From Lineus longissimus (Eukaryota > Nemertea > Pilidiophora > Heteronemertea > Lineidae): a stretch of 64,000 bases of DNA. Position numbers and translations under genes: made by a program. Each line of letters starts with the position of its first letter. Position 1 is the first letter of the stretch. The notes beneath the pieces are model-generated. The model did no database searches. It was not told the origin of the DNA and saw only the letters and a list, made by a program, of their open reading frames with translations. This document shows, piece by piece, positions 45,600 to 56,483 of this stretch. The stretch covers positions 6,696,001 through 6,760,000 of the forward strand of contig NC_088312.1 in the NCBI RefSeq assembly GCF_910592395.1, in the 5' to 3' direction.

Positions 45600-47430
45600 G
45601 AACCTGCTTCTAAGATTGACCTGGCATTTCTGGCAGATGTAAAATGGGACTGGAGCCAAGTGTTCCATTTTGCCTTCTCTTGATGACTAATATACATGTA
45701 CAAGTTTGGGATCTGGGCCAGGAAAGTACAGTCTTCAGAAAAGCAAAAGCCACTTTTTAAAAATGATTTTTGTTGTCTGCAATCTTTGTGTTGGCAAGTT
45801 AACAAGTATATGTACTTCTTGATATGATGTAAATCTGGACTGAGAGTAATATTTGTGTTCATATTCATTGCTACTTATATCATTTTATTCTTCATCATTA
45901 GATCATATGTTGCTGTAACCAGGGGGTAGGACCACGTTTTTCGAGTTGTCGCCAATTCAGGGAGTTTCACCCATGACACCTGCAGAATCGACTGCGCCCC
46001 TCATGCCAAAGTCGTGTCCTCCGTCGCCAGATTTACTGGCAGTGTAGAAGTACAACTCGCAAAACAGAGATCCTTGTCTAACTGGTAACATATTTGCAGG
46101 CCATTATGACTGTCTTTGATTGTAACTCAAATGTTCACAAGTTTTGTTGAATATAAAAGTGCATTTATGACGTATTTTCTCGTTTTGTTTTTTGTGGTTT
46201 AATTTAAATCTTAACTTTAAAGTACTGGTCAGTTGACAATGTACAAGAGCTTACAGAGAATACTAAGACTATTGTGATGACAAGTGTGCTTGTCCTCATG
46301 CTCGTCTTCCATGGACAAATGTCTCCTTTGACAATTGGCCCTTAGTTTGTCGGAGGACAATTTGAAATCAAGAGATCATGACAAATTTATCTCAACCGAA
46401 AAACATGTTGAATGCGTTGCCTTTTAAAAAGCCAACTCACTACGAGACAGTTTGTTCCCAGGACTCCTCCCAGAACATTTCCCGACAATCGTTGCATCTT
46501 CTCCATCCTTTGAACTGACGAATCGCCACAGTCAATCTATCCATGGACTTATCTCCTCCAAGGAAATGTCAGCGACAGAGCCGCCGAATTTACTGTAAGT
46601 GGTACTGTTCAACCTTCTGGCCGATTTTATATTACCGCAACTTGCGGCCGGCCAAAATGAGCGCGCACATCCATGTTGGCCTGATGCTGTCACCCTTACC
46701 GTATTATCTTTAAACCAACTCGGGTGAAACCCCATTAAAAGGAGACTGGAGGCAGCCTGTGCTTTGGTGGGCCGGTCAAATTAAGTATATCAGGAAGTGT
46801 TCCCTGTCTTCTAACAGTAGGCTACATCGAATTTATTCGCGTTTGTAACAGAAATATGTATATTGCTGAAAAAAACTCGACGCGACCCAGTCCCCTAACT
46901 ATGCAAAAACATGTGTCACATGAACACCACCAATTTGACCCCAAACTCTTCCCTTGCCTCCCTTTAATTCATAAGATGATTATAGTGTTCCCTTATTGAT
47001 AGCCTTGGTTCCATCCTCTAATCACTCGCCATTATGGATTATTTCACTCTCGCATGTGACTGCATCATTGACGGTTGACTGTTGGCATTCATCAATATAT
47101 CAATCATTTTTGATCAATGATGCCAGGAAGACCAGAACATTCATTTGGTCTCCTCTGCATTACACAAGCCTGTTTACGGGAATCAGAAAATATCTCAAAC
47201 ACTCCTTTTTGGATTAGGCTCCGTCATCGAAACCTCGAGAATCGAAAATGTTCTGTTGACAAATTTGAAAGGAAAATAGACATCGGACGCTTTCATTCAT
47301 TTAGGACACAAAGGTGTAAGGGACTAAAAGGACATACATTTTGTACAAGTAAGGTAAGTCTTATCATCACCGACACCAGCATCCTGAATTTCATGGTCTT
47401 ATGTTCCTTTCTAGCGTTCACTCTATCATA
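45600..47430. other. Intergenic, nothing supportable
   Basis: Short ORFs only, none with flanking splice structure or recognisable domains. Confidence 0.45.
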
Positions 47431-47642
47431 GGCACCACAATCTTGGCTATAATTTGAAATCCTAAAGCAATTAGAACTCTTTCGAAATGACAGAAAGGCC
47501 AATTTCAAGGTTGGGAGTCAGTTCTCTGGGAAAACAAAGGACTGACTCCTACCTATGATCCCTTGAAATTGGCTTTGACCTCGTTTTGAAAGAGTTCTGG
47601 GGACAGCTTAGGATTTCAGGTTCGAGCCAAAATGGTGGTACC
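47431..47642. mobile_element. Fold-back (long inverted repeat) element, ~212 bp
   Basis: The left arm runs GGCACCACAATCTTGGCTAT, then TTGAAATCCTAAAGC, GAACTCTTTC, CCAATTTCAAGG, AGTCAGT. The right arm gives the reverse complements in mirror order: ACTGACTCC, CCTTGAAATTGG, GAAAGAGTTC, GCTTAGGATTTCA, GAGCCAAAATGGTGGTACC. The arms are roughly 90-100 bp with scattered mismatches and indels around a ~25-nt centre. If transcribed it would form a long imperfect hairpin. No ORF. Confidence 0.75.
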
Positions 47643-47973
47643 TGAAATTAATGGTGATACCTTGAAATTAATGTAGGCCCAACTTAAGGTATATTGATAT
47701 ATATTCAGGGTCACGACTGTTACTGCCCTGAAAGAGTTAATGCAAGCATGATTTTTGTATTTACACAGCATAATTGTTATTGACTTATCACATTCACAAC
47801 TCGGCCATAATTTTGCCTCCACTTGTTGCATAAACCGTTCGATAAAAGCTTACTGCATACGGTTCCATAAATAGGGAGTTTTCGCAAATCCCCCACAACG
47901 TCAACGTGAACTGCTACCCCATTGTTCGACATCGTTATCAGAAGGTCGAACAAAAGAGTTAGACCCGAAATAT

Positions 47974-48181
47974 GTTGAAATTGTAGCAAATGTCAATCTG
48001 GAAAAAGTGTCTGGCCCTGATATGACAGATCGGATAATGTTATTTGGTTCTAAACATGAAGCTAAGCCTCATGGATCTGAGGTTCGATGACGTTCCGTCA
48101 ATAGCTCTCAGAGATAAAAACGCATAGAATCATTTGGTCCCCGGACATTCTATCCTAGGAAACTTCAAACTGCTACACCGG
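47974..48181 (+). mobile_element. MITE copy C (~208 bp)
   Basis: Collinear with copy A: CTGGAAAAAGTGTCTGGCCC near the left, then CGTCAATAGCTCTCAGAGAT, CGGACATTCTATCCTAGGA and CTACACCGG at the right end. It carries extra internal sequence and its left terminal repeat is eroded (GTTGAAATTGTAGCAAATGT). Confidence 0.65.
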
Positions 48182-49970
48182 GGTGGAACACGTGGTTTAA
48201 CTCTGCAAAATTGCGGCGAAATGTATATTTTTGAATCCTGCATGATGGCGAGAACAGAAAAAAATGTTGCACTGATACCATTGCGTAAACATAACAACGC
48301 AGCTATTTACACGAATAAGTACAGCTGTTTGTGTTTGTCCCCAGGGAACAAAAGCTGAAATAGCGAAATAACTGCATCGTAAATCGATCACGGAAAATCA
48401 CTTGTGTGATTTGTGAGATGGGTTTATATTGATCCCTTTGTTCATGTTGATGTACATATGACCCGGCGAAGGCTGGAAAAAAAATCGAGTTCAGCGCGGC
48501 TCTGGAGATGAAATTGGCGATAATAGTAGAGAGGTTTAATCTTTTCCAAATTATGTGCACAAATATCATGATATTGGTATACTTCTAAGCCGGATCCAGC
48601 TTCCTTTCAAAATTTGTATGTTGCACCGTTGGTCCTCTTAGACTGTGCCGTCCTGTGGACGCGCAATGTCGTCCACAAGATTCACCTGCAAATTTAAATA
48701 CCATACCGAAAGCATCCACTGAACGCCCGGTTCTGGACCATTGAGGCCTGACCTGCTAGCATATTGGCTATTTTGTTCATATCATAGGCGAGGGCTGTCC
48801 AAAGGACGCTAAATCGTCCGTACGACTGATTGAGGAAATAAACTGTCTTCTCCAAAAGCATCCAATCGACCCCCCATTGTCCATTACAGATTCCTTACCT
48901 ATATAAGCTGGCACAATGTAATTAAAACATGGATTCCCTCAGACTGGGCCTCTATCCTTCCTATTGGCCTGGTCACATTATAGGTTCAGTATGTTTCAAA
49001 ACATGAACGCGGGTTGAGGATTGCTCCGATCAGTAATCTTTGTTATCGAGCTCGTTCATTGGTCTGCTTTGAGATGGATTATCAGGTGAGGATCTGCTCG
49101 TGCTGACCTTGGCTCTGGGTGTAACAGCATTTGTTAACTCGCAAGGTCTGGTTGTTACAGTATCTGCAATCTCACCAGGTCTGGTTGTGGCAGCATCTGC
49201 AATCTCAGGACCCCAGCTGGCGCCACCTGAGCTAAAAAAGTGGAACTACGCGATTACTTAAAATCAAATTCCCAAGTTTTGGGTGGGTCGACTGATCCCA
49301 CGGGAAAATTAATCATTGCACCCATAGGACCGGACGATTTTTTTACAGTGCATGTAGAATAATCTTACAATTTCTCCAGTGTGTGGCCATGAAATACTAA
49401 CAATATAGGTATCAATTCTTTAAACATCAATTCGTGTCAGCAGAGTCTTTCAATAAATGTCAGCCACTCATTAGTATCACCCGACTCCTTCATTCTAAGC
49501 TAATTAGGTAAGCCATATAGATGCCAAAGGAACGCATCGATTGAGGCATCAATTAGATCTGCCGCTTTGATACTGATCCATTGACTGATTGACTTGCGTC
49601 TCTTCAGTAAGGCAAAATTAATGTCCGTGGTATTGGGTACCTGCAGCTCTATCGCTGCACCCTGCATGGACAATTCGATTTCGCAACCGACACATGTTGA
49701 ACTCTTATCTATTGTGTATGGATTTAGCGGATGAAGCAAATGACTCGTCTTTGGTCTGGTGCTTTTCCGAGTATGCACCCGTCTTATTGAAACAGCTTCT
49801 CCAATAAATCTGATGGTCGGCTTTCAACTGAGCAAACTGAGGACTGATTCAAAGTGCCTTGCCACGACTGTAACTATCGTTGTAAAAGGTCCCCGCAGAG
49901 GAATCATTGAAATATCAACAAGCAGCCGTTAGATCTTTAAATAATTGACCATTGTTATAATGATAGTCGC
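48182..49970. other. Intergenic, with a small 33-bp tandem repeat
   Basis: No gene supported. About 49111-49209 holds two and a half copies of a 33-bp unit (AGGTCTGGTTGT..GCAATCTCA at 49144 and 49177). One frame is open across it for under 60 codons without a start codon. Confidence 0.45.
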
Positions 49971-49971
49971 G

Positions 49972-50045
49972 ACCACTCCGGGTTCGAACCCGCGATCTTT
50001 AGAATCTCAAACAGGCATGACCACAGGCGTGCCTCAATCATTCCA
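49972..50045 (-). repeat. Degenerate tRNA-like sequence / SINE head
   Basis: The minus strand has a good RNA polymerase III B box (GGGTTCGAACCC) preceded by a D-arm-like GGCA..GTGGTCATGCC. The T stem and acceptor stem do not pair properly, so it is not a functional tRNA. It is probably a tRNA pseudogene or tRNA-derived SINE. Confidence 0.35.
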
Positions 50046-50049
50046 CGGA

Positions 50050-53000
50050 TCTATCGTATTTCACCTCTCTTCAATGGTCGCATGGATATGTTCATATCAT
50101 GTCACGGAAACACCATGACAGCAGTTTCAAGCCTCTGCAGAAAAAAAGATCCGCTGTTACCTGGGTACAAACCAATATCGGGTAGTATATTACACTTGCT
50201 GTCGTTTTTTTACACTTGCCGCCGGGCAGCACATGGAGATTTCAATTCTACCTCCGATGTTACATGAAAATGTATATCGTGAAATTGGGTGGGCACTTCC
50301 TCCATAGATGGATGGACTAGCTAGGCCGACCCGCCGCGTCCGGAGTGTACCGTTTGCCTAGTTTTACTTATTTCGCACAGGATTCGCCACGGGTGCGTTT
50401 ATGTCGGATGGTTCGCCTTCTGCGTGGTCGCGATATCCACCTGACTGCACGATTCCTAGTTGCTGTGCGCTGGAATTGGAAATAGCCGAAATAACAATCG
50501 TACTTTGATATTCGGTTGAGGCAAGGTGCAGCAGAATCAGAGGTAAGAACATCAAGAAGGCAATCTTGCCATAAACGTTTATACAAATCGTTTCCCGAAC
50601 ATGCGCAGCGAGGTAAACCGGGAGTGGAACCTGCCGCATTTTTGGAGACCGGCATTTCCGCGACCAGAAGGCAATCAGTTTCCCAGGCACCTAAAATCAC
50701 GTGACACTGAATGAATAACAAAGGGATATACATGTACATGTATTACTTGTACTCCTCATATCACCCATAGTCTTTAAATACTGATTAAAAAATTATTATT
50801 GAAAGACTCTCACCGAAGCGAAAACTCTGGTGGGATATGCATCCAAGAATTTGATAGAGAAAGCCGGAAATGAAGTGGCGGTAGCGCTTTCTAACAAGGC
50901 TGATGTACCAATTATAATAGACACGTTTCCATGGCTACGGAGATTTAGTGAGACGTGACTGTGTTTATGTATGTGGTTCGAAATAATATGATTCTGCACC
51001 TTCCGTTTTAGTTTATTTTTGGTAAGCAAGCAATTTCATTTATATTATGGTCATGTTCATAAGATTCGTCTGTCACCATGTCAGCATGTCAACTGAAGAT
51101 GCTAGTGGCAAGAAGGTGCTCAAGCGCTGTAATTTTACTATTTCGTGAAAACATGATAAAGCTAATGGAAAAAGCATTAGGACAGACAAGTTCAATTCTT
51201 TACATTGGCTTATTGGCCACTAGTGTTTATTTATTCAGACCAGACCCGGAGCATCCACGCCTGCCCCTTTTGTCTTTATGGCCATAAATAAGGAGAAGTA
51301 CATTTTACCGATAGTAAACTAGCACGGACCCGGAGAAGGCTACATCATTGACAAACAATGTTACTGACACAGTCATCTTCAATTTAATAACGCAGTAAGA
51401 TCTAGATGGTCTTCTCCGGTTTTCTGCCAACGACCGATTTGTTGTTGAAGATGAAGTGTAAGTCACAGCATGTGAATACGTGGTTTCCTTAAAAGTGAGT
51501 TAAAAACGATATTATATCTCGTATCTCGTGCATATTGCGAACCTCTGCTTGTATGATTCCGATTCCACTTCAGTCGAAATCATGCATGATGAATGCTCAA
51601 CGGCGATAAATCTTGAATCTTGACTGTGAGCAATTAGGTTTGCGACACGGAGAATCAAGAATCTGTAGAGAAGAGAGAACAGGAGTAGTTTAGAGTACAC
51701 CAGTGTTACTATGGGTTGGCTAACGATGCATCCGAGTTAGATATACGCTTATTTAACAACGGCAACAACTATGTCTAACAACAGATCAGATATCGGCTAA
51801 GGATGCATCTGAGTTCGCTATACACCAGTTTTAACATTGAGAACAGATATGTTTCCACTCAACGCAGCTGGTTCAATTCCTTCGGGAACTGTTGATACTA
51901 TAGATGGAGATCGATGTCTCTAAAATAGTTCATCTAGCTAATCGATAGTACATTAGTGGTGTCCATCAGCGAGCCATTCTCCTGACACCTGATGCAATAA
52001 CACCGCATCGTCATTGTTGCAAAAACCTGTCCAAAATCAGTGGTTTTCCGTCCGAATGCCCAGGCGAATATCATGTAGCTAATCTGGTACACTGTTGATC
52101 CGACCCGCTTAAATTTATCAGTATCGAAATCTTTTAACTGCAGGGTAAGAGGAACAAAAAACGTAATGTCAGAAAAAAATGGTATCCACTCGGATGCTTT
52201 GTTTTATCACAGAGGGGCGGTTCTTCTCAGAATCCAGCTTCAGGTCGTTTTCATCCGAGATTGTAGCGTCTAAAGCTTGTCTAATTATAGCTGTCTTCAT
52301 CAGTGTAATCTCCCTTTGATCATCCTACCCTTGCTCTAATTTGACGCGCCATTTCCAACGACTCATTGGAATCGACTTTGCGGAATGGCCGGGAACATCG
52401 GGTAAAGCGCAAGCGATCTTGTTCTCCGAAGAACATGTATATACATGTAGGAAAGGTTATGGCATTCTCAAAAGCAGACATTTTCTCTCTGTCGCAGTGT
52501 CGATATTGACGCCCTTTTGAGTTTTGAAGAAATGATGAAACCTCCTCCTTCCGGCACGACCACGGCTTCCATCACCAAATTGCTACGCAATGGTAGTTGC
52601 CAACGTCTAGTAGTATATCATCACCAGGGAAAAGAAGTCTCAGTAAATCAATTACGATCAGAACTTAACAAATTGGGATTTTGAAAATTGTAGTACTGGT
52701 GGTCTGGATTGGTTTTGTCACCAAGGCAACGAGGTTCCTCATCACATGTATAAAGAAGGCAATAAAGTTACATTGGTCGTACTTAACCGAAAGTTACGAC
52801 ATTGGTGGCGTTGGGTTGCGTTTATTTGCATGTTCTATGAATGGTAAAATGTGCTAATATTAGGATTAAATCAAACCTCTAGTACGGCACAGGGCCGTCT
52901 CGCTCACGCAATTGCGAGGTAAAGCCCGAAGATAACGAATAAAAAACCCAACCAAAAATGAATTGCCAGTTTCAAAGAAAGAGTCATCAATGATATGCGT

Positions 53001-53640
53001 CTCTGAATTGATTTCTTCAAAATCAAAAGCTTTCATAATTGGTAAATCGAAAACCACTTTGTGAAAAAAGGTGATTATTTCAAATGCCTCAGGCCTTGAA
53101 AATCGATTGAGGTTTTTGATAACTTTGTTAACTTTGCTACATCTCCTGATGATGATGATGTTGATAACGTTATCACATCATAATGACACTACGTGTTGTT
53201 ATTGTTATTGATAATGCTGATGATGTTCATTATCAATTCATATACATTTGTATACCAATTAGTCATTTGCGCGTGAGCAGGAATGCATATAGCAAATGAG
53301 CATGCATCATGACTGACTAGTGGTGTTGCCTCGCGCCAGAAGTAGGAAATGAATATAGTTGAACCAACAGTATTATATGCGAACGAACAATTTGCCAATT
53401 TAAAGAATTTTTCATGAATCGCAAAAATAAGGAAGCGCGAAAATTTGGGTGTATACAGTAGTCGAATTAATGTGGAAACCAAATACTGGTCGCCAGCATT
53501 CTCAGGCAATAGCGATTAAGGCGTCTTTTGCATTATTGATATCGATAAATGGTCAGAATTCCGGTCTCAAGTATCGTGTTTTCTACGGTGGCTGGGAAAG
53601 GACATCACATAATTTTTTTCAACGTGAAATTTTTTTTTCA
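50050..53640. other. Intergenic, nothing supportable
   Basis: Overlapping short ORFs around 50360-50740 on both strands lack splice structure or recognisable domains. A TACATGTACATGTA run occurs near 50728-50742. Confidence 0.4.
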
Positions 53641-53643
53641 GGA

Positions 53644-53688
53644 AATATCTCGATCGGTGGACTTATTATCTCGAGCGATCGAGATATT
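53644..53688. repeat. Perfect 13-bp inverted repeat in a GATATCTC-rich patch
   Basis: AATATCTCGATCG (53644-53656) and CGATCGAGATATT (53676-53688) with a 19-nt centre. Further GATATTATCTCG/GAGATAT copies follow to about 53720, so the whole patch is palindromic. Confidence 0.7.
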
Positions 53689-53724
53689 ATCTCGGATGAG
53701 ATATATTGAGATATTTGGTACAAT

Positions 53725-54786
53725 GAATGTATCAAGTATGGCGAAACTGCCATAAAGAAAGCATCTGCATTAGGTTGTAATTAATAAGTATCACACTGAT
53801 TAAGAGTATCTCATTATTAGTGCACCAGATGCGCTGACAAACCATGCCCAACACTCGGTGGGAAAGTTACATGTACGTCTGCGCTGCTGCCGTCAGCTTG
53901 AATTGAGTCTTGAGAAGATCTGTAGAGCGATGCCACATGTTTGAGCCGTTTCCATGGAAACCCATTGCACAGCATGGGAATAGTAGGACAATTTAACTAT
54001 AGCAAGCTGGCGTGTTTTCTGCGGTGAACATACGAAATGGTGCGTTATTCTGGCTAGCATACGGCTGCATCGCTCACGCTCAAGGACAGCCTGTTTCGAT
54101 CCTTCATATTTGGACAATAATTTCTCTGAAGAACATGGAAGATGGCTGCGACAGGTCAGACTTTTTCATACTCATCATCACCGTATCGTATTTATGTTTT
54201 CCTGTATTGTTGATATCCCGGGGTTGATATCGCCGAATGCATTGATATTCTTCTTTTTTACCTGAAAAGGCGGGGAGGCCCGGTGGTCGGCTATCTGCGC
54301 GGGTAAAGAGACCTGCTTCATCATTTTAGGAAGGTGGTTTTTCTTCTTTCTTTCGCATGGCGGGAACTATAATTAACGATGCCTTGGTACCGCCCCTGCA
54401 GGAAGAATCGCGATTAGGGGAGATGATCAAACTTCCTGCGTGGGCCGTCAATCCCTCCGAATGGCGGATACTCGGTAATTTAGTTACTTGAAGACCTTCG
54501 GTGCATACCATGATGCGAAACTTTGAGACATGGTTAGAACATTTCGTTGAACCTGCTTTTCTTGACAACATGTATTTTTATCCCCAGAGTGAGTACAAAT
54601 CTGTGATATCGGCTGCTTTGGTTTAAATCACATTGCCAGAACGCCCTTTTAGAGTGACTATATACAACATGGAAGCTAACACTGTTTCGGTTGATGAAGA
54701 AATCAACCTGATGCATCGTACCCCGACTATCATTGGACCCGTCGATAAAATTAAATTGCCTTTCGTCCTTATTTGAACACTACACG
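53725..54786. other. Intergenic, nothing supportable
   Basis: No coding or RNA feature recognised. Confidence 0.4.
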
Positions 54787-54981
54787 AAGGGAAAAACAAA
54801 AGTGACTTCTTCGCTCTGTTCTTCAAGTTGCTGTTACCAGAATATTGAATAGATAGACAATGCTGTCCCGAAGTAAGCAAGGGAAAAAAACCCAAGTGAC
54901 TCCTTCTCTCTGTTCTTCATGAAGTTGCTGTTACCAGAATTTTCAAATGAATAAATAGACAATGCTGTTACGAAGTAAGCA
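54787..54981. repeat. Two-unit direct tandem repeat (~94 bp)
   Basis: Two successive units share AAGTGACT.CTTC.CTCTGTTCTTC, AAGTTGCTGTTACCAGAAT, ATAGACAATGCTGT and CGAAGTAAGCA. They differ by small indels, including an extra ATG before AAGTTGC in unit 2. A recent local duplication. Confidence 0.8.
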
Positions 54982-56400
54982 TGCCTTCTTAGCACAAGCC
55001 ATTTAACCTTTTACTGAGCAGACGTCGTGTCCTGTTCGTTACTCTACTCTCTCCATTTCTGCTCTTCAGATTTCTACTCTTGATCAGTAAAGGAACGCTG
55101 ATTCCTCTCAAATGAGATTTATGTCATGATGATATAGTTAAGTGGGGTGATTGTCTTCTATGTCTCGCCCTTTAACCTTTTGGATCAGACGTCCTCTCTC
55201 ATGTTGTTCACGCAGCTTGTATTGCCCCAGGACTGTTTCGGCTTGAATTAGATTATCATACCATTTAACAGGTATGATCATCATATCGTTCACTTGATTA
55301 ATTGCCTTTGTCTTTTCTCTCGCCCTCTAATATTTCGCTGTACAGAAGTCCCCAGGCCAACCTCTGTTTGATGATCAAGTCATGTTCAGGGGGTCCTCAT
55401 ATCCAAAACCGTGCATGGCCGGGGTGCGAAATTTCCTCCCGCCTCACCAATCCATCACTAAGATTTGGCTTGGATGAAGGTAGTTTATTGAACATCATTT
55501 TACCTTGAGATGATTGATATCATCTTAATGAATGATTGAAATAAATAACAACACTGTCACTATCATGATTGTTGGATATGAGCTTTTTATCGGATTATTA
55601 AATAAGAATTGCTAAGATTGATTTTATTGATTTAAATCATGTTAATGAATGATCTGCAGGATGGAAAGACAGTCAAACTTGTATTACTGATCCAAAATCT
55701 ACGTTGTCTACGGTAGTTATGCTGCATCATCTTGCAAATGCAGAAATCATGTTCGATGGCATCGGATCCTTTTGGATGGCGTTTGATCCAACAGATGATA
55801 TTTTTATCGAAATGATTGAGACACTGAGATCAATAATCTATTCTGGGATCAGAGAGCTAAATCTGTGTACGGATAGATGATACGAGAGCCAACTGACTGT
55901 GAATGGAACATGAATGTACCAATTAGAGCGACGTATGCATCTATGAATAGATTGTATTGGAAATTGACAGAGAGTGAAAAGTACAAAGCAACCAGACTAA
56001 ATGGCGATAATATCAATAGAATCGTACGTGATGATGATACTAATTACATGGTTTATAGATGAATGATACTAATCAATGGGTATTTGTATTTGACAGGACC
56101 AACGGGCGCCAGGCGCCAGTTATCACTATCCGCTTTCGCATATTTGCGTTGGATGTGGGGTGGATAACATGAATAGTCGACTCGAGGTGTTTCGAGGGGT
56201 TGTCGCCCGATTGGGCAACAATACGCAAACTGGGTATCCTTGCATGACTGTACATGTATACTACATTTTAAAATTTATATATTTGTAGAAGTAAAACACA
56301 AAAATAATGTCAGAAGATGTCGCCGGTTTGATATGTAATCGAAACATACATTTTATTCTTCACCGTATACGCGTGCTCAGCAAAAACCTTTTTACAACTT
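54982..56400. other. Intergenic, AT-rich, nothing supportable
   Basis: It contains short repeated phrases such as TTAATGAATGAT (around 55530 and 55645) and GATCAATAATCTA-type AT-rich DNA. No gene. Confidence 0.4.
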
Positions 56401-56407
56401 AAAAAAA
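56401..56407 (-). terminator. RNA polymerase III terminator of tRNA-Pro
   Basis: Seven A on the plus strand (TTTTTTT on the transcript strand), starting four bases after the mature tRNA 3' end, as required for Pol III termination. Confidence 0.75.
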
Positions 56408-56411
56408 TACA

Positions 56412-56483
56412 GGGCTCACCCGGGAGTCGAACCCGGGACCTCTCGCACCCTAAGCGAGAATCATGCCACTAGACCAACGAGCC
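56412..56483 (-). tRNA. trnP-AGG: tRNA-Pro (anticodon AGG)
   Basis: The minus strand reads GGCTCGTTGGTCTAGTGGCA... and ends GTGAGCC plus discriminator C, 72 nt without CCA. The acceptor stem pairs GGCTCGT with GTGAGCC (two G-U). The A box is TTGGTCTAGTGGC, the anticodon stem CTCGC/GCGAG encloses the loop TTAGGGT (anticodon AGG, read as IGG after editing), and the T stem with GGTTCGACTCC is intact. No intron. It closely matches metazoan tRNA-Pro genes and is a single copy in this window. Confidence 0.95.

Noticed and set aside
26730-48760. Similarity between about 26730-26760 and about 48712-48760 (CGTTCTTGGACATTGAGG-like)
   Set aside because: Only a short stretch agrees by eye and no boundaries could be drawn; too weak to call a repeat.
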